Origin: an uncultured Actinomycetes bacterium
GTDB taxonomy: Bacteria > Actinomycetota > Actinomycetes > S36-B12
NCBI GenBank assembly: GCA_937902285.1
Contig: CALGTB010000270.1
Coordinates: 1-37,312, forward strand
DNA: 37,312 nucleotides
Direction: 5' to 3'
Shown here in pieces: positions 17,134 to 25,038 of the stretch. The translations under genes and the position numbers were made by a program. Below the pieces are notes generated by a model. It was not told the origin of the DNA. It saw only the letters and a program-made list of their open reading frames with translations, and searched no databases. The first letter of the stretch is position 1. Each line of letters begins with the position of its first letter.

Positions 17134-17781
17134 GTGAAGAGAAACCTGGTGGTCATCACCGCCTCAGCGTCCTTGATCCTCGCCCTCGCCGCGTGCGGCA
17201 GCCAGACGGACGAGCGCGTCGTCACTGCGAGCAGCGCGGCGCAGGAGGTCCTGCCGGCGGAGACCGCCGAGGAGACCCCCGACTCTGCTCAGTCGTCCCT
17301 GGCGGCCGCCACCGCCTTCGTCACGGTCGACTGCGTGAGCGGGCAGGTCATGCCCACCGACGAGGCCCCGAACGGCACGACGATCGGCCCCGTGACCGCG
17401 CTGGTGCAGCCGAACGGCGCGCCATCGATCACCGTGGCCACCGATGCCACGCCGGCCACCGAGCTGCAGGTCGCGGACATGACCGAGGGCTCCGGCGCCG
17501 AGGTCGTGCCGGGCGACACGCTGACGGTCAACTACTGCGGCGTCGGCCTGGGCGGCAAGACCCTCTTCGACTCGTCCTACAGCCGTGGCACGCCGGCGAC
17601 GTTCCCGCTCGACGGGGTCATCGCGGGCTGGCAGCAGGGGATGCTGGGCATGAAGGTGGGCGGCACCCGCCTCCTCGTGATCCCGGGTGAGCTCGCGTAC
17701 GGCGCGACCCCGCCCGACGGCGCCGGCATCGCGCCCGACGAGACGCTCATCTTCGTCGTCGAGCTCCAGAGCATCAGCTAG
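17134..17781 (+). CDS. FKBP-type peptidyl-prolyl isomerase, lipoprotein
   Basis: A 215-residue predicted lipoprotein. A basic start (MKRN) is followed by a hydrophobic stretch and the lipobox LAAC with Cys21, the site of diacylglycerol attachment. A low-complexity Ala/Thr/Pro linker follows, then one FKBP domain in the C-terminal half (VNYCGVGLGGKTLFDSSY, GVIAGWQQGMLGMKVGG, ELAYG). It would assist folding of exported proteins outside the membrane. Lnt is encoded in this window and could add the third acyl chain. The GTG start at 17134 is supported by the -10-like spacing. Streptomyces coelicolor has FKBP genes next to pafA, so the placement is conserved beyond this genome. Confidence 0.93.
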   Translation: MKRNLVVITASASLILALAACGSQTDERVVTASSAAQEVLPAETAEETPDSAQSSLAAATAFVTVDCVSGQVMPTDEAPNGTTIGPVTALVQPNGAPSITVATDATPATELQVADMTEGSGAEVVPGDTLTVNYCGVGLGGKTLFDSSYSRGTPATFPLDGVIAGWQQGMLGMKVGGTRLLVIPGELAYGATPPDGAGIAPDETLIFVVELQSIS

Positions 17782-17861
17782 CCGGGCTCCACCGCCTCAC
17801 GCAGCCGCACTCGCTCCACCGATCACGTCCAGCACCGTCGTCAGTCCGAGGGAGACAGCAC

Positions 17862-18221
17862 ATGGCCACCAAGCCCGAGATCGAGTTCATCGAAGGACCC
17901 GCTCCCACCGAGCTCGTGATCACCGACATCGTGGTCGGCGACGGCGCCGAGGCGACGCCGGGCGCCCGCGTCGACGTGCACTACGTAGGGGTCGACTTCG
18001 AGACCGGTGAGCAGTTCGACGCATCCTGGGATCGTGGCGAGTCCATCCAGTTCCCCCTGGCCGGCCTCATCGCCGGCTGGCAGGAGGGGATCCCCGGCAT
18101 GCGCGTCGGGGGCCGTCGGCAGCTCGTCATCCCGCCGGCACTGGCCTACGGGGAGTCCGGCGGGCATCGCCTGGCCGGTCGCACCCTGGTCTTCGTGATC
18201 GACCTCATCGACGTCGGCTAA
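17862..18221 (+). CDS. FKBP-type peptidyl-prolyl isomerase, cytoplasmic
   Basis: A single-domain 119-residue FKBP without a signal peptide. Family positions are visible in VDVHYVGVDFETGEQFDASW, GLIAGWQEGIPGMRVGGRR, LVIPPALAYGESG and the last strand LVFVIDLIDVG. The Tyr, Asp and Trp that line the FK506 pocket are present. GAGGGAG lies about 9 nt ahead of the ATG. An 80-bp gap after the lipoprotein FKBP shows no hairpin or clear promoter. pafB starts 7 bp downstream, so it is probably cotranscribed with pafBC. Confidence 0.95.
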   Translation: MATKPEIEFIEGPAPTELVITDIVVGDGAEATPGARVDVHYVGVDFETGEQFDASWDRGESIQFPLAGLIAGWQEGIPGMRVGGRRQLVIPPALAYGESGGHRLAGRTLVFVIDLIDVG

Positions 18222-18228
18222 ACGTCGC

Positions 18229-19215
18229 ATGACGCCACGCGTCGACCGCACCGAGCGGCTGCTCAACCTGGTGATCTGCCTGATGGCGACGAGCACCGCC
18301 GTGCCCCGGTCGGACATCCGGGAGCGGATCCCCGGCTACTCCGATGCTGCCTCTGACTCGGCGTTCGAGCGGATGTTCGAGCGCGACAAGGACGAGCTCC
18401 GGTCGATGGGCATCCCGGTCGACACCGTCACGGACACCAGCGGCGAGGTGGTGGGCTACCGGATCGTCGAGGAGTCCTACGCGCTCCAGCCGATCGACTT
18501 CACGGTCGACGAGCGCGCTGCGGTCGCCGTCGCCGCCCAGGTCTGGAGCAGGGCGGCGATCGCTCCCGTGGCCGGGACCGCCCTGCGCAAGCTCGAGAGC
18601 CTCGACGGCGCCCCCGTCGACTGGGTGGCCGCCGACCTGCGCGGCCCGGTGCAGCTGACGGCGAGCGACGCGGCCCTCCTGCCCCTCATGACCGCGGTCC
18701 GGAATGCGCGGGTGGTGACCTTCGACTACCGGACGCCCCGAGAGTCCGACGCCCAGCGTCGCACCGTCTGCCCCTGGGGCCTGAGGTCGACGGCGGGCAC
18801 CTGGTTCCTCGTCGGCTTCGACCACGACCGCGACGCTCCGCGCACCTTCCGGCTCTCCCGCATGAGCGGAGCAGTCACCGTGACGGCGAGGGCGCGCGAG
18901 CACGAGCCGCCTGCAGACTTCGACATCTCTGCCTCCGTCTCCGACGGCTTCCCTGACGAGGCCGTGACGGCCACGATGCGCGTCACCCCGAGGCGGGCAG
19001 CAGCCCTGCGTCGGCTTGCGGTGCCGACGGACGGCGCCACTGACGCGTTCGAGGCCGATGTCATCACGGTCTCGGCCCGGTCGATGGAGGAACTCGTGTC
19101 GCTCGTGTGCGGTGCCGGAGCCGACGTCGTGGTCCTCGAGCCGGAGGCCGTCATCACGGCCGTCGTCGAGGCGCTGACGGGCCTGGCGACGCGTCATGCA
19201 GGAGGCCCGTCATGA
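18229..19215 (+). CDS. pafB: WYL-domain transcriptional regulator PafB
   Basis: A 328-residue protein with an N-terminal helix-turn-helix (RLLNLVICLMATSTAVPRSD and the following helices, residues 1-65), a central WYL domain (VVTFDYRTPRE and GTWFLVGFDHDR with FRLSRM) and a C-terminal WYL extension. With PafC it forms the LexA/RecA-independent DNA-damage activator known in mycobacteria; despite the name it is not part of the pupylation enzymology. The ATG is at 18229, 7 bp after the FKBP stop. No strong ribosome site is visible. The ATGA overlap with pafC couples the two. Confidence 0.94.
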   Translation: MTPRVDRTERLLNLVICLMATSTAVPRSDIRERIPGYSDAASDSAFERMFERDKDELRSMGIPVDTVTDTSGEVVGYRIVEESYALQPIDFTVDERAAVAVAAQVWSRAAIAPVAGTALRKLESLDGAPVDWVAADLRGPVQLTASDAALLPLMTAVRNARVVTFDYRTPRESDAQRRTVCPWGLRSTAGTWFLVGFDHDRDAPRTFRLSRMSGAVTVTARAREHEPPADFDISASVSDGFPDEAVTATMRVTPRRAAALRRLAVPTDGATDAFEADVITVSARSMEELVSLVCGAGADVVVLEPEAVITAVVEALTGLATRHAGGPS

Positions 19216-20168
19216 GCGGCACGTCGGCCGACCGGCTGTCACGGCTCCTGGCCCTCGTTCCGTGGCTGATGGCGCGCGACGGCGTCACCCTCGCGCAGTG
19301 CGCCGAGCACTTCGGCGTGTCCGAGGAGCAGCTCGACCTCGACCTGTGGCTCCTCGTGGTGTGCGGAGTCCCCGGCTACGGTCCCGACCAGCTCGTGGAC
19401 ATCCAGTTCTGGGACGACGGCCGGATCCACGTCCTCGACCCGCAGACCCTCGGTCGCCCGCTGCGCCTCAGCCAGGAGGAGGCGCTCACGCTCCTCGTCG
19501 CCCTGCGGATGCTGGCCCAGGTGCCCGGAGTCGAGGATCGCGAGGCGATCGTCTCCGCAGCCGTCAAGCTCGAGCGGGCGGCGAGCGCCACCGACGCCGA
19601 CCGCGAGATCGCCGTCCAGGTGGCCGTCGACCCGGCCGTCACGCATGCCGTCGACGACGCGCTGGCGCAGGGCCGCGATCTGGAGATCCGGTACGCCTCC
19701 GCCACGAAGGACGAGGTCACCGACCGCACGATCCGGCCCCGTCGCCTCTTCACGATCGACGGGGTGACGTACCTCGAGGCGCACTGCCTGTCCGCCGAGG
19801 CGGTGCGCACCTTCAGGCTCGACCGCGTCGTCACGGCCCGCCTGGGCGATACGTACGCCGCCGACGTTCCCGCCGAACCTCCGGTCGGCGACGGGACCGG
19901 CACGCGCCCGCCCCGGCAGACCGCGCTCCTCTCCGTCGATCCGGCCGCCCGGTGGATCATCGACGTGCATCAGGCCGCCGAGGAGCCAGGGGCGCCCGTC
20001 GACGGAGGCACCCTGGTGCGGCTGCCCCTGCACTCCCTCGACTGGGGCGTGCGCCTGGTGCTGTCGCTGCGGGGCTCGGCGAGGGTGCTCGAGCCACCCG
20101 AGCTCGTCGACGCCGTGGCGGATGCAGCCGCCTCCGCACTCGCGGCGTACCCTGACGCCGTACGCTAG
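19212..20168 (+). CDS. pafC: WYL-domain transcriptional regulator PafC
   Basis: A 318-residue partner of PafB with the same order: winged helix-turn-helix (SRLLALVPWLMARDGVTLAQ and the ensuing recognition helix), a WYL domain (LEIRYASATKDEV, LFTIDGVTYLEAHC, RTFRLDRV) and a C-terminal domain. The start ATG 19212 lies in the pafB stop (ATGA) with GGAGG 6 nt upstream; an upstream extension to 19107 is Arg-rich and overlaps pafB. In mycobacteria PafB and PafC act as a heterodimer recruited to promoters with a degenerate -35 after DNA damage. Confidence 0.94.
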   Translation: MSGTSADRLSRLLALVPWLMARDGVTLAQCAEHFGVSEEQLDLDLWLLVVCGVPGYGPDQLVDIQFWDDGRIHVLDPQTLGRPLRLSQEEALTLLVALRMLAQVPGVEDREAIVSAAVKLERAASATDADREIAVQVAVDPAVTHAVDDALAQGRDLEIRYASATKDEVTDRTIRPRRLFTIDGVTYLEAHCLSAEAVRTFRLDRVVTARLGDTYAADVPAEPPVGDGTGTRPPRQTALLSVDPAARWIIDVHQAAEEPGAPVDGGTLVRLPLHSLDWGVRLVLSLRGSARVLEPPELVDAVADAAASALAAYPDAVR

Positions 20169-20171
20169 GCA

Positions 20172-20189
20172 GACCCGCAGCCGCGGGTC
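20172..20189. other. Small inverted repeat between pafC and tatA
   Basis: GACCCGC and GCGGGTC form a perfect 7-bp stem with the loop AGCC, 3 bp after the pafC stop. No T-tract follows, so it is at best a weak terminator or an RNA stabiliser at the pafC 3' end. A TACGCT hexamer at 20161-20166, overlapping the pafC stop, could serve as a -10 for tatA. Confidence 0.4.
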
Positions 20190-20210
20190 GAGTCGTGAGG
20201 GAGTGGCCGT

Positions 20211-20462
20211 ATGTTCAGTAACCTGCGCGGGTGGGAATGGCTGATCATCGTCGCCCTGATCCTCCTGCTCTTCGGCGCCAAGCGCCTGCCCGACGCAGCC
20301 CGTGGACTCGGGCGCTCCCTGCGGATCTTCAAGGCCGAGACGAAGGGCCTGGCCGGAGACGCCACGACGCCCGCACCGGAGGAGCTGCCCGCGGCCGGCA
20401 CCGGTGACGCTGCCACGCCGGCGCCCAAGGACGTCCCGGCACCGGAGCGGACCGAGGGCTGA
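20211..20462 (+). CDS. tatA: Sec-independent translocase subunit TatA
   Basis: An 83-residue pore-forming Tat subunit. It has a short N-terminal transmembrane helix (WLIIVALILLLFGAKRLP, about residues 10-27) with the FGAKRLP hinge, the amphipathic helix DAARGLGRSLRIFKAETKG, and an Ala/Pro-rich acidic tail. GAGGGAG lies upstream of the ATG. TatC follows after 11 bp. With TatC alone this would be the minimal two-component system unless a tatB lies elsewhere. Confidence 0.96.
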   Translation: MFSNLRGWEWLIIVALILLLFGAKRLPDAARGLGRSLRIFKAETKGLAGDATTPAPEELPAAGTGDAATPAPKDVPAPERTEG

Positions 20463-20473
20463 CCTCAAGCCCC

Positions 20474-21376
20474 ATGTCCATCAAGGAGCGCGGCACCGAT
20501 CGCGCCGCGGCGATGCCGCTGACCGAGCACCTTCGCGAACTGCGATCACGCCTGGTCAAGTCCGGACTCGCCATCGGCATCGGCATGGTGGTCGGCTGGG
20601 TGTATTACGACGCCCTCTTCGCGTGGATCAGCGCACCGTTCAACTCGGTGGTCGAGCAGGCCCGCTCCGAGGGCCGTGAGGTCATCCTCGCGCTCACGGG
20701 TGTCGCCGACCCGTTCGTGCTCCAGATGCAGGTCGCTGCCGTGGCGGGGCTCATCCTGTCGTCGCCGGTGTGGCTGTACCAGCTGTGGCGCTTCGTGACC
20801 CCGGGGCTGCATCAGCACGAGCGTCGCTGGGGGCTCGGCTTCGCCGCTGTCGCCGCCCCGCTCTTCGCGGCCGGCGCCCTGCTCGCCTACGTCCTCCTGC
20901 CGTACGGCCTGCAGATCCTCTTCGGGTTCACGCCGGACGGCGTCGAGAACATCGTCTCCGTCGACAAGTACCTGTCGTTCTTCCTGCGCATGATCCTGGT
21001 GTTCGGCATCGGGTTCCTCGTGCCCCTGATGCTGGTCCTGCTCAACTTCGCCGGGGTGCTCTCCGGGCGCAGGCTCCTGGGCTGGTGGCGCTGGATCATC
21101 ATCCTCGTGCTGGCCTTCTCGGCCGTTGCCACGCCGACCGGCGACCCGATCAACCTCATGCTGCTGGCCGGTCCGATCTTCGTGCTCGTGATGGTGGCGG
21201 TCGGCATCTCCCTGCTGAACGACCGACGCCGCGAGCGACGCCGTCGCGGCACGGACATCGACTACGCGGCCTACGACGACGACGAGACGTCACCGCTCGA
21301 CGAGACCCCATCACCCATCGACGAGAACCCCTCGCCGCTCGACGACACCCCGTCTCCACTCGACGACGGCAGCTGA
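20474..21376 (+). CDS. tatC: Sec-independent translocase subunit TatC
   Basis: Receptor for twin-arginine signal peptides in the cytoplasmic membrane. The 300-residue protein has the N-terminal signature MPLTEHLRELRSRLVKS, six hydrophobic segments (first at about 32-50, last at about 230-250), and the conserved FVTPGLHQHERRW and SAVATPTGDP motifs. A basic stretch (NDRRRERRRR) ends the membrane part. The last 28 residues are an unusual acidic tail of tandem SPLD(D/E) repeats (see the repeat entry). The start is ATG 20474. dagK begins 1 bp after the stop. Confidence 0.97.
   Translation: MSIKERGTDRAAAMPLTEHLRELRSRLVKSGLAIGIGMVVGWVYYDALFAWISAPFNSVVEQARSEGREVILALTGVADPFVLQMQVAAVAGLILSSPVWLYQLWRFVTPGLHQHERRWGLGFAAVAAPLFAAGALLAYVLLPYGLQILFGFTPDGVENIVSVDKYLSFFLRMILVFGIGFLVPLMLVLLNFAGVLSGRRLLGWWRWIIILVLAFSAVATPTGDPINLMLLAGPIFVLVMVAVGISLLNDRRRERRRRGTDIDYAAYDDDETSPLDETPSPIDENPSPLDDTPSPLDDGS
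21290..21367 (+). repeat. Tandem 21-bp repeats encoding the TatC tail
   Basis: Three full 21-bp units and a partial fourth, in frame, encode SPLDETP, SPIDENP, SPLDDTP and SPLDD. The copies differ mostly at synonymous or conservative positions. The tail is acidic and Pro-rich and follows the basic cytoplasmic segment. Confidence 0.85.
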
Positions 21377-21377
21377 G

Positions 21378-22274
21378 GTGGGGCAGGCCTGGCTGATCCT
21401 CAATCCCGAGGCGGGCGGCGGTCGCGGTCGACAGCACGCCGCCGCCCTGTCCGCGGTGCTCGCTGAGGCCGGACTCGGCTGCACGGTGGTGCAGCCCACG
21501 AGCGGCGAGGGCACGAGGGAGGCTGCCCACGAGGCCGTGGCAGCGGGTGCCCGGGCCGTGCTGGTCTGCGGAGGCGACGGCACGGTCCACGAGGCGCTGC
21601 AGCCCCTCGTCGGCACGGACGTGCCGCTGGGGGTCATGGCGGCAGGGTCGGGCGACGACATCGCACTGGCCCTGGGATTCCCCCGGGACAGCCCGGGAGC
21701 CGCGGCCGGGTTCCTCGCAGCGGCCCTCACGTCGGGGTCGCAGCGCTCGGTCGACGTGGGCCATGCCACCGTCGGCGACGGCACCCAGGCCTACTTCCTG
21801 GGGGTGCTGTCGACCGGCTTCGACTCGGCGGTGAACGAGCGGGCGAACACGATGACCCGCCTGAGGGGCCAGCGCTACAACGTGGCCATCGTGCGCGAGC
21901 TGGCGTCCTTCCGGCCCGCGCACTACGCCCTCACCCTCGATGACGAGGTGATCAGCGGCGAGGCGATGCTCGTCGCCGTCGGCAACGGGTCGAGCTACGG
22001 GGGAGGCATGCGGATCTGCCCCGCGGCCGTGCCGGACGACGGCATGCTCGACGTGACCTGGCTGTCCGCCGTCAGCAAGCCCCTGTTCCTGCGGGTGTTC
22101 CCCACCGTCTTCCGCGGGCGGCATGTCGATCACCCCGCGGTGCGCACCTTCCGCGGACGCTCCCTTGCCATCACCGCCGCGGGGCAGGTCGCCTACGCCG
22201 ACGGCGAACGACTGGGCGCGCTGCCGGTGCGCATCGAGACCCGGCCGGGGGCGCTGCGCGTGCTGTCGGGCTGA
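21378..22274 (+). CDS. Diacylglycerol/sphingosine kinase-like protein
   Basis: A 298-residue protein of the diacylglycerol/YegS lipid kinase family. Features are ILNPEAGGGRGR at the N-terminus, the nucleotide-binding VCGGDGTVHEAL (about 59-70), and a C-terminal beta domain with GGGMRICP and YADGER. The usual GTGND motif reads GSGDD here (about residue 94), a change at positions generally conserved, so activity is uncertain. Substrate: probably a lipid diol, inferred from the family only. The GTG start at 21378 is 1 bp after the tatC stop; cotranscription with tatAC is likely. Confidence 0.88.
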   Translation: MGQAWLILNPEAGGGRGRQHAAALSAVLAEAGLGCTVVQPTSGEGTREAAHEAVAAGARAVLVCGGDGTVHEALQPLVGTDVPLGVMAAGSGDDIALALGFPRDSPGAAAGFLAAALTSGSQRSVDVGHATVGDGTQAYFLGVLSTGFDSAVNERANTMTRLRGQRYNVAIVRELASFRPAHYALTLDDEVISGEAMLVAVGNGSSYGGGMRICPAAVPDDGMLDVTWLSAVSKPLFLRVFPTVFRGRHVDHPAVRTFRGRSLAITAAGQVAYADGERLGALPVRIETRPGALRVLSG

Positions 22275-22290
22275 GCCCCGCCTCAGGACG

Positions 22291-22296
22291 TAGCCT
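22291..22296 (+). promoter_or_regulatory. -10-like element for helY (TAGCCT)
   Basis: TAGCCT ends 6 nt before the helY ATG with no ribosome site in between; a leaderless helY mRNA is inferred. Confidence 0.5.
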
Positions 22297-22302
22297 GAGG
22301 GC

Positions 22303-25038
22303 ATGCCCAGCCCCTCGGAGCGGTACGCCGCGGCCCTCGCCCGAGGGGCGGTCGGACGATCCGAGCTCGGGGCCTTCGCCGCCGGCTACCTCTTCGGCCT
22401 CGACGACTTCCAGGTGCGCGCGTGCAACGCCCTCGAGGCAGGCAAGGGGGTCCTTGTCGCTGCCCCGACCGGCTCGGGCAAGACCGTCGTCGGCGAGTTC
22501 GCCATCCACCTGGCACTGGCCCAGGGGCGCAAGTGCTTCTACACGACCCCCATCAAGGCCCTGTCGAACCAGAAGTACAACGACCTCGTGGCCCGGCACG
22601 GCGCCGAACGGGTCGGCCTGCTCACCGGCGACAACTCCATCAACGGGGAGGCGCCCATCGTCGTCATGACGACCGAGGTCCTCCGCAACATGCTGTACGC
22701 AGGCTCGTCGACGCTGAGTGATCTCGCCTATGTCGTCATGGACGAGGTCCACTACCTCGCCGACCGCTTCCGCGGCGCCGTCTGGGAGGAGGTGATCATC
22801 CACCTGCCCGAGTCGGTGACCGTCGTGGCCCTGTCGGCGACGGTGAGCAACGCCGAGGAGTTCGGCGCCTGGCTCGAGACCGTGCGCGGCGAGACCGCCA
22901 TCGTCGTCGAGGAGCATCGGCCCGTGCCGCTGTGGCAGCACGTCATGGCCGGCACCCGCATGTACGACCTGTTCGTCGACGACGACCAGCGGGTGGTCAA
23001 CCCCGAGCTCGTGCGGCTCGCGCGCGAGGAGGAGCGTCGCGACCGGCCCACGGGGTCGCGGGCCCGGGGCGGGCGCGACCATCATCGCGGGCGCGGTCCC
23101 AAGACCCCCTGGCGCAGCGAGGTGGTGGAGCGGCTCGAGCGCGACGGCCTGCTGCCGGCCATCTACTTCCTGTTCAGCCGCGCGGGGTGCGACGACGCCG
23201 TGCGGCAGTGCCTGCAGGCCGGGCTCCGGCTCACCAGCACCGACGAGCGCCGGCACATCCGCCAGACGGCGCTGGCGGCCACCCTCGACCTGCCCGACGA
23301 GGACCTCGCCGCGCTCGGCTTCGACGAGTGGCTGGAGGCCCTGGAGCGCGGGCTCTCCGCCCACCACGCAGGGCTGCTGCCGGTCTTCAAGGAGATCGTC
23401 GAGAACCTCTTCCAGCAGGGCCTCATCAAGGTGGTCTTCGCCACGGAGACCCTCGCCCTGGGCATCAACATGCCGGCCAAGTCGGTCGTCCTCGAGCGCC
23501 TCGTGAAGTGGAACGGGGAGACGCACGTCGACCTGACCCCGGGGGAGTACACGCAGCTCACCGGCCGCGCCGGCCGCCGCGGCATCGATGTCGAGGGGCA
23601 CGCCGTCGTCCTCTGGCAGGCCGGGCTCGACCCCCGCTCGCTGGCCGGCCTCGCCTCGACCCGTACCTACCCGCTCCGCTCGTCGTTCCAGCCGTCGTAC
23701 AACATGGCCGTCAACCTCGTGTCGCGGCTCGGGCGCCATGCTGCCCGCGAGGTCCTCGAGACCTCGTTCGCGCAGTTCCAGGCGGATCGCTCGGTCGTCG
23801 GGCTGGCCACGGAGCTGCGGCGGGTCGAGGAGGGCCGCGAGGGCTACCGGGCCGCCATGAACTGCCACCTCGGCGACTACTTCGAGTACGCGGAGCTGCG
23901 GGAGGCCCTCTCGCGACGCGAGAAGGACCTGAACCGCCGTGCCGCGGCGGAGCGCCGGGAGGCGGCGGAGGACTCCTGGCTGGCACTGCGCCAGGGCGAC
24001 GTCGTGTTCATCAGCACCGGTCGCCGGGCCGGGCCGGCGGTCGTCCTCGACCAGCGCCGCCAGCGCAGCCCGAACTTCGTCTCGCGCCCGATGGTGCTCA
24101 CCGGGGACGGCCAGGTGCGCCGCGTCAGCGTCGCCGACACGGCCCAGCCGGTCGAGGCGCTCACGAGCGTGACCGTGCCGAAGGGCTTCGTCGCGAAGGA
24201 CGCACGGGCCCGCCGCGACCTCGTCTCCGCACTGCACTCCGCCGTCTCCGAGGTTCCGCATGAGGAGCGCAGACGCAAGGCTGCGACGTCCGAGGACGAC
24301 GAGATCCTGCGCCTGAGGGCCGAGCTCCGGCGGCATCCGTGCCACGGCTGCTCGGACCGCGAGACCCACGCGCGATGGGCCGAGCGCTACCACCGCGTCG
24401 ACCGTCAGATCCGCGACCTCGAGCGTCGAGTCGAGGGCCGCACCAACTCCATTGCCAAGCGCTTCGACCGGGTGTGCGAGGTGCTGACCGAGCTGGGCTA
24501 CCTCACGTCCTCGGGCGACTCGGCGCAGGTCACCGAGCCCGGACGCACCCTCATGCGCCTGTACACCGAGTCCGACCTGATGGCGGCCCAGTCGATCCTC
24601 GACGGTGCGTGGAGCGGACTGGAGCCTGCCGAGCTGGCGGCGGTGTGCGCCGCTGTCGTCTACGAGTCCCGGTCATCCGAGGACGAGACGCCGGCGGCCA
24701 TGCCCACGGGCAGCGTGCGCCTGGCGGTGGACCGCCTGGTGTCCCTGCACCTGGAGCTGCAGGCGCTCGAGGCGCGGCACGGCCTCGAGATCACCCGCAG
24801 GCCCGACCCGGGGATCGTGGATGCGACGTACCGCTGGGCACAGGGGGCGAACCTGCTGCAGGTGCTGACCCACAGCGACATCACGGCGGGTGACTTCGTG
24901 CGGTGGATGCGCCAGGTCATCGACCTGCTGGGACAGATCTCGCAGGCGGTGGAGGGTGACGACCACGTGCGGTGGGCGGCGCACGAGGCGGCCGACCTGG
25001 TCAACCGCGGGGTGGTGGCCTACTCGTCGGCCGTGTGA
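22303..25038 (+). CDS. helY: Ski2/Mtr4-like DEAD/DEAH-box RNA helicase HelY
   Basis: A 911-residue superfamily 2 helicase. Motif I is APTGSGKT (54-61), motif II DEVH (147-150), motif III SAT (178-180), with AHHAGLLP, ATETLALGINMPAKS and QLTGRAGRRGID (motif VI) in the second RecA lobe. A Ski2-type C-terminal region (DSHCT-like) follows, preceded by a CHGCSDRETH segment. Probable role: RNA unwinding in decay or processing, as for Ski2-family enzymes. It corresponds to Rv2092c beside tatC in M. tuberculosis. The ATG at 22303 follows TAGCCT by 6 nt. Its final 19 bp overlap the 3' end of the convergent exonuclease gene. Confidence 0.95.
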   Translation: MPSPSERYAAALARGAVGRSELGAFAAGYLFGLDDFQVRACNALEAGKGVLVAAPTGSGKTVVGEFAIHLALAQGRKCFYTTPIKALSNQKYNDLVARHGAERVGLLTGDNSINGEAPIVVMTTEVLRNMLYAGSSTLSDLAYVVMDEVHYLADRFRGAVWEEVIIHLPESVTVVALSATVSNAEEFGAWLETVRGETAIVVEEHRPVPLWQHVMAGTRMYDLFVDDDQRVVNPELVRLAREEERRDRPTGSRARGGRDHHRGRGPKTPWRSEVVERLERDGLLPAIYFLFSRAGCDDAVRQCLQAGLRLTSTDERRHIRQTALAATLDLPDEDLAALGFDEWLEALERGLSAHHAGLLPVFKEIVENLFQQGLIKVVFATETLALGINMPAKSVVLERLVKWNGETHVDLTPGEYTQLTGRAGRRGIDVEGHAVVLWQAGLDPRSLAGLASTRTYPLRSSFQPSYNMAVNLVSRLGRHAAREVLETSFAQFQADRSVVGLATELRRVEEGREGYRAAMNCHLGDYFEYAELREALSRREKDLNRRAAAERREAAEDSWLALRQGDVVFISTGRRAGPAVVLDQRRQRSPNFVSRPMVLTGDGQVRRVSVADTAQPVEALTSVTVPKGFVAKDARARRDLVSALHSAVSEVPHEERRRKAATSEDDEILRLRAELRRHPCHGCSDRETHARWAERYHRVDRQIRDLERRVEGRTNSIAKRFDRVCEVLTELGYLTSSGDSAQVTEPGRTLMRLYTESDLMAAQSILDGAWSGLEPAELAAVCAAVVYESRSSEDETPAAMPTGSVRLAVDRLVSLHLELQALEARHGLEITRRPDPGIVDATYRWAQGANLLQVLTHSDITAGDFVRWMRQVIDLLGQISQAVEGDDHVRWAAHEAADLVNRGVVAYSSAV

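Noticed and set aside
18229..20168. PafBC-type promoter motif (TGTCR at fixed distance from TANNNT) in this window
   Set aside because: I looked before the -10-like hexamers and found no TGTCR at the required spacing; autoregulation by PafBC is not visible.
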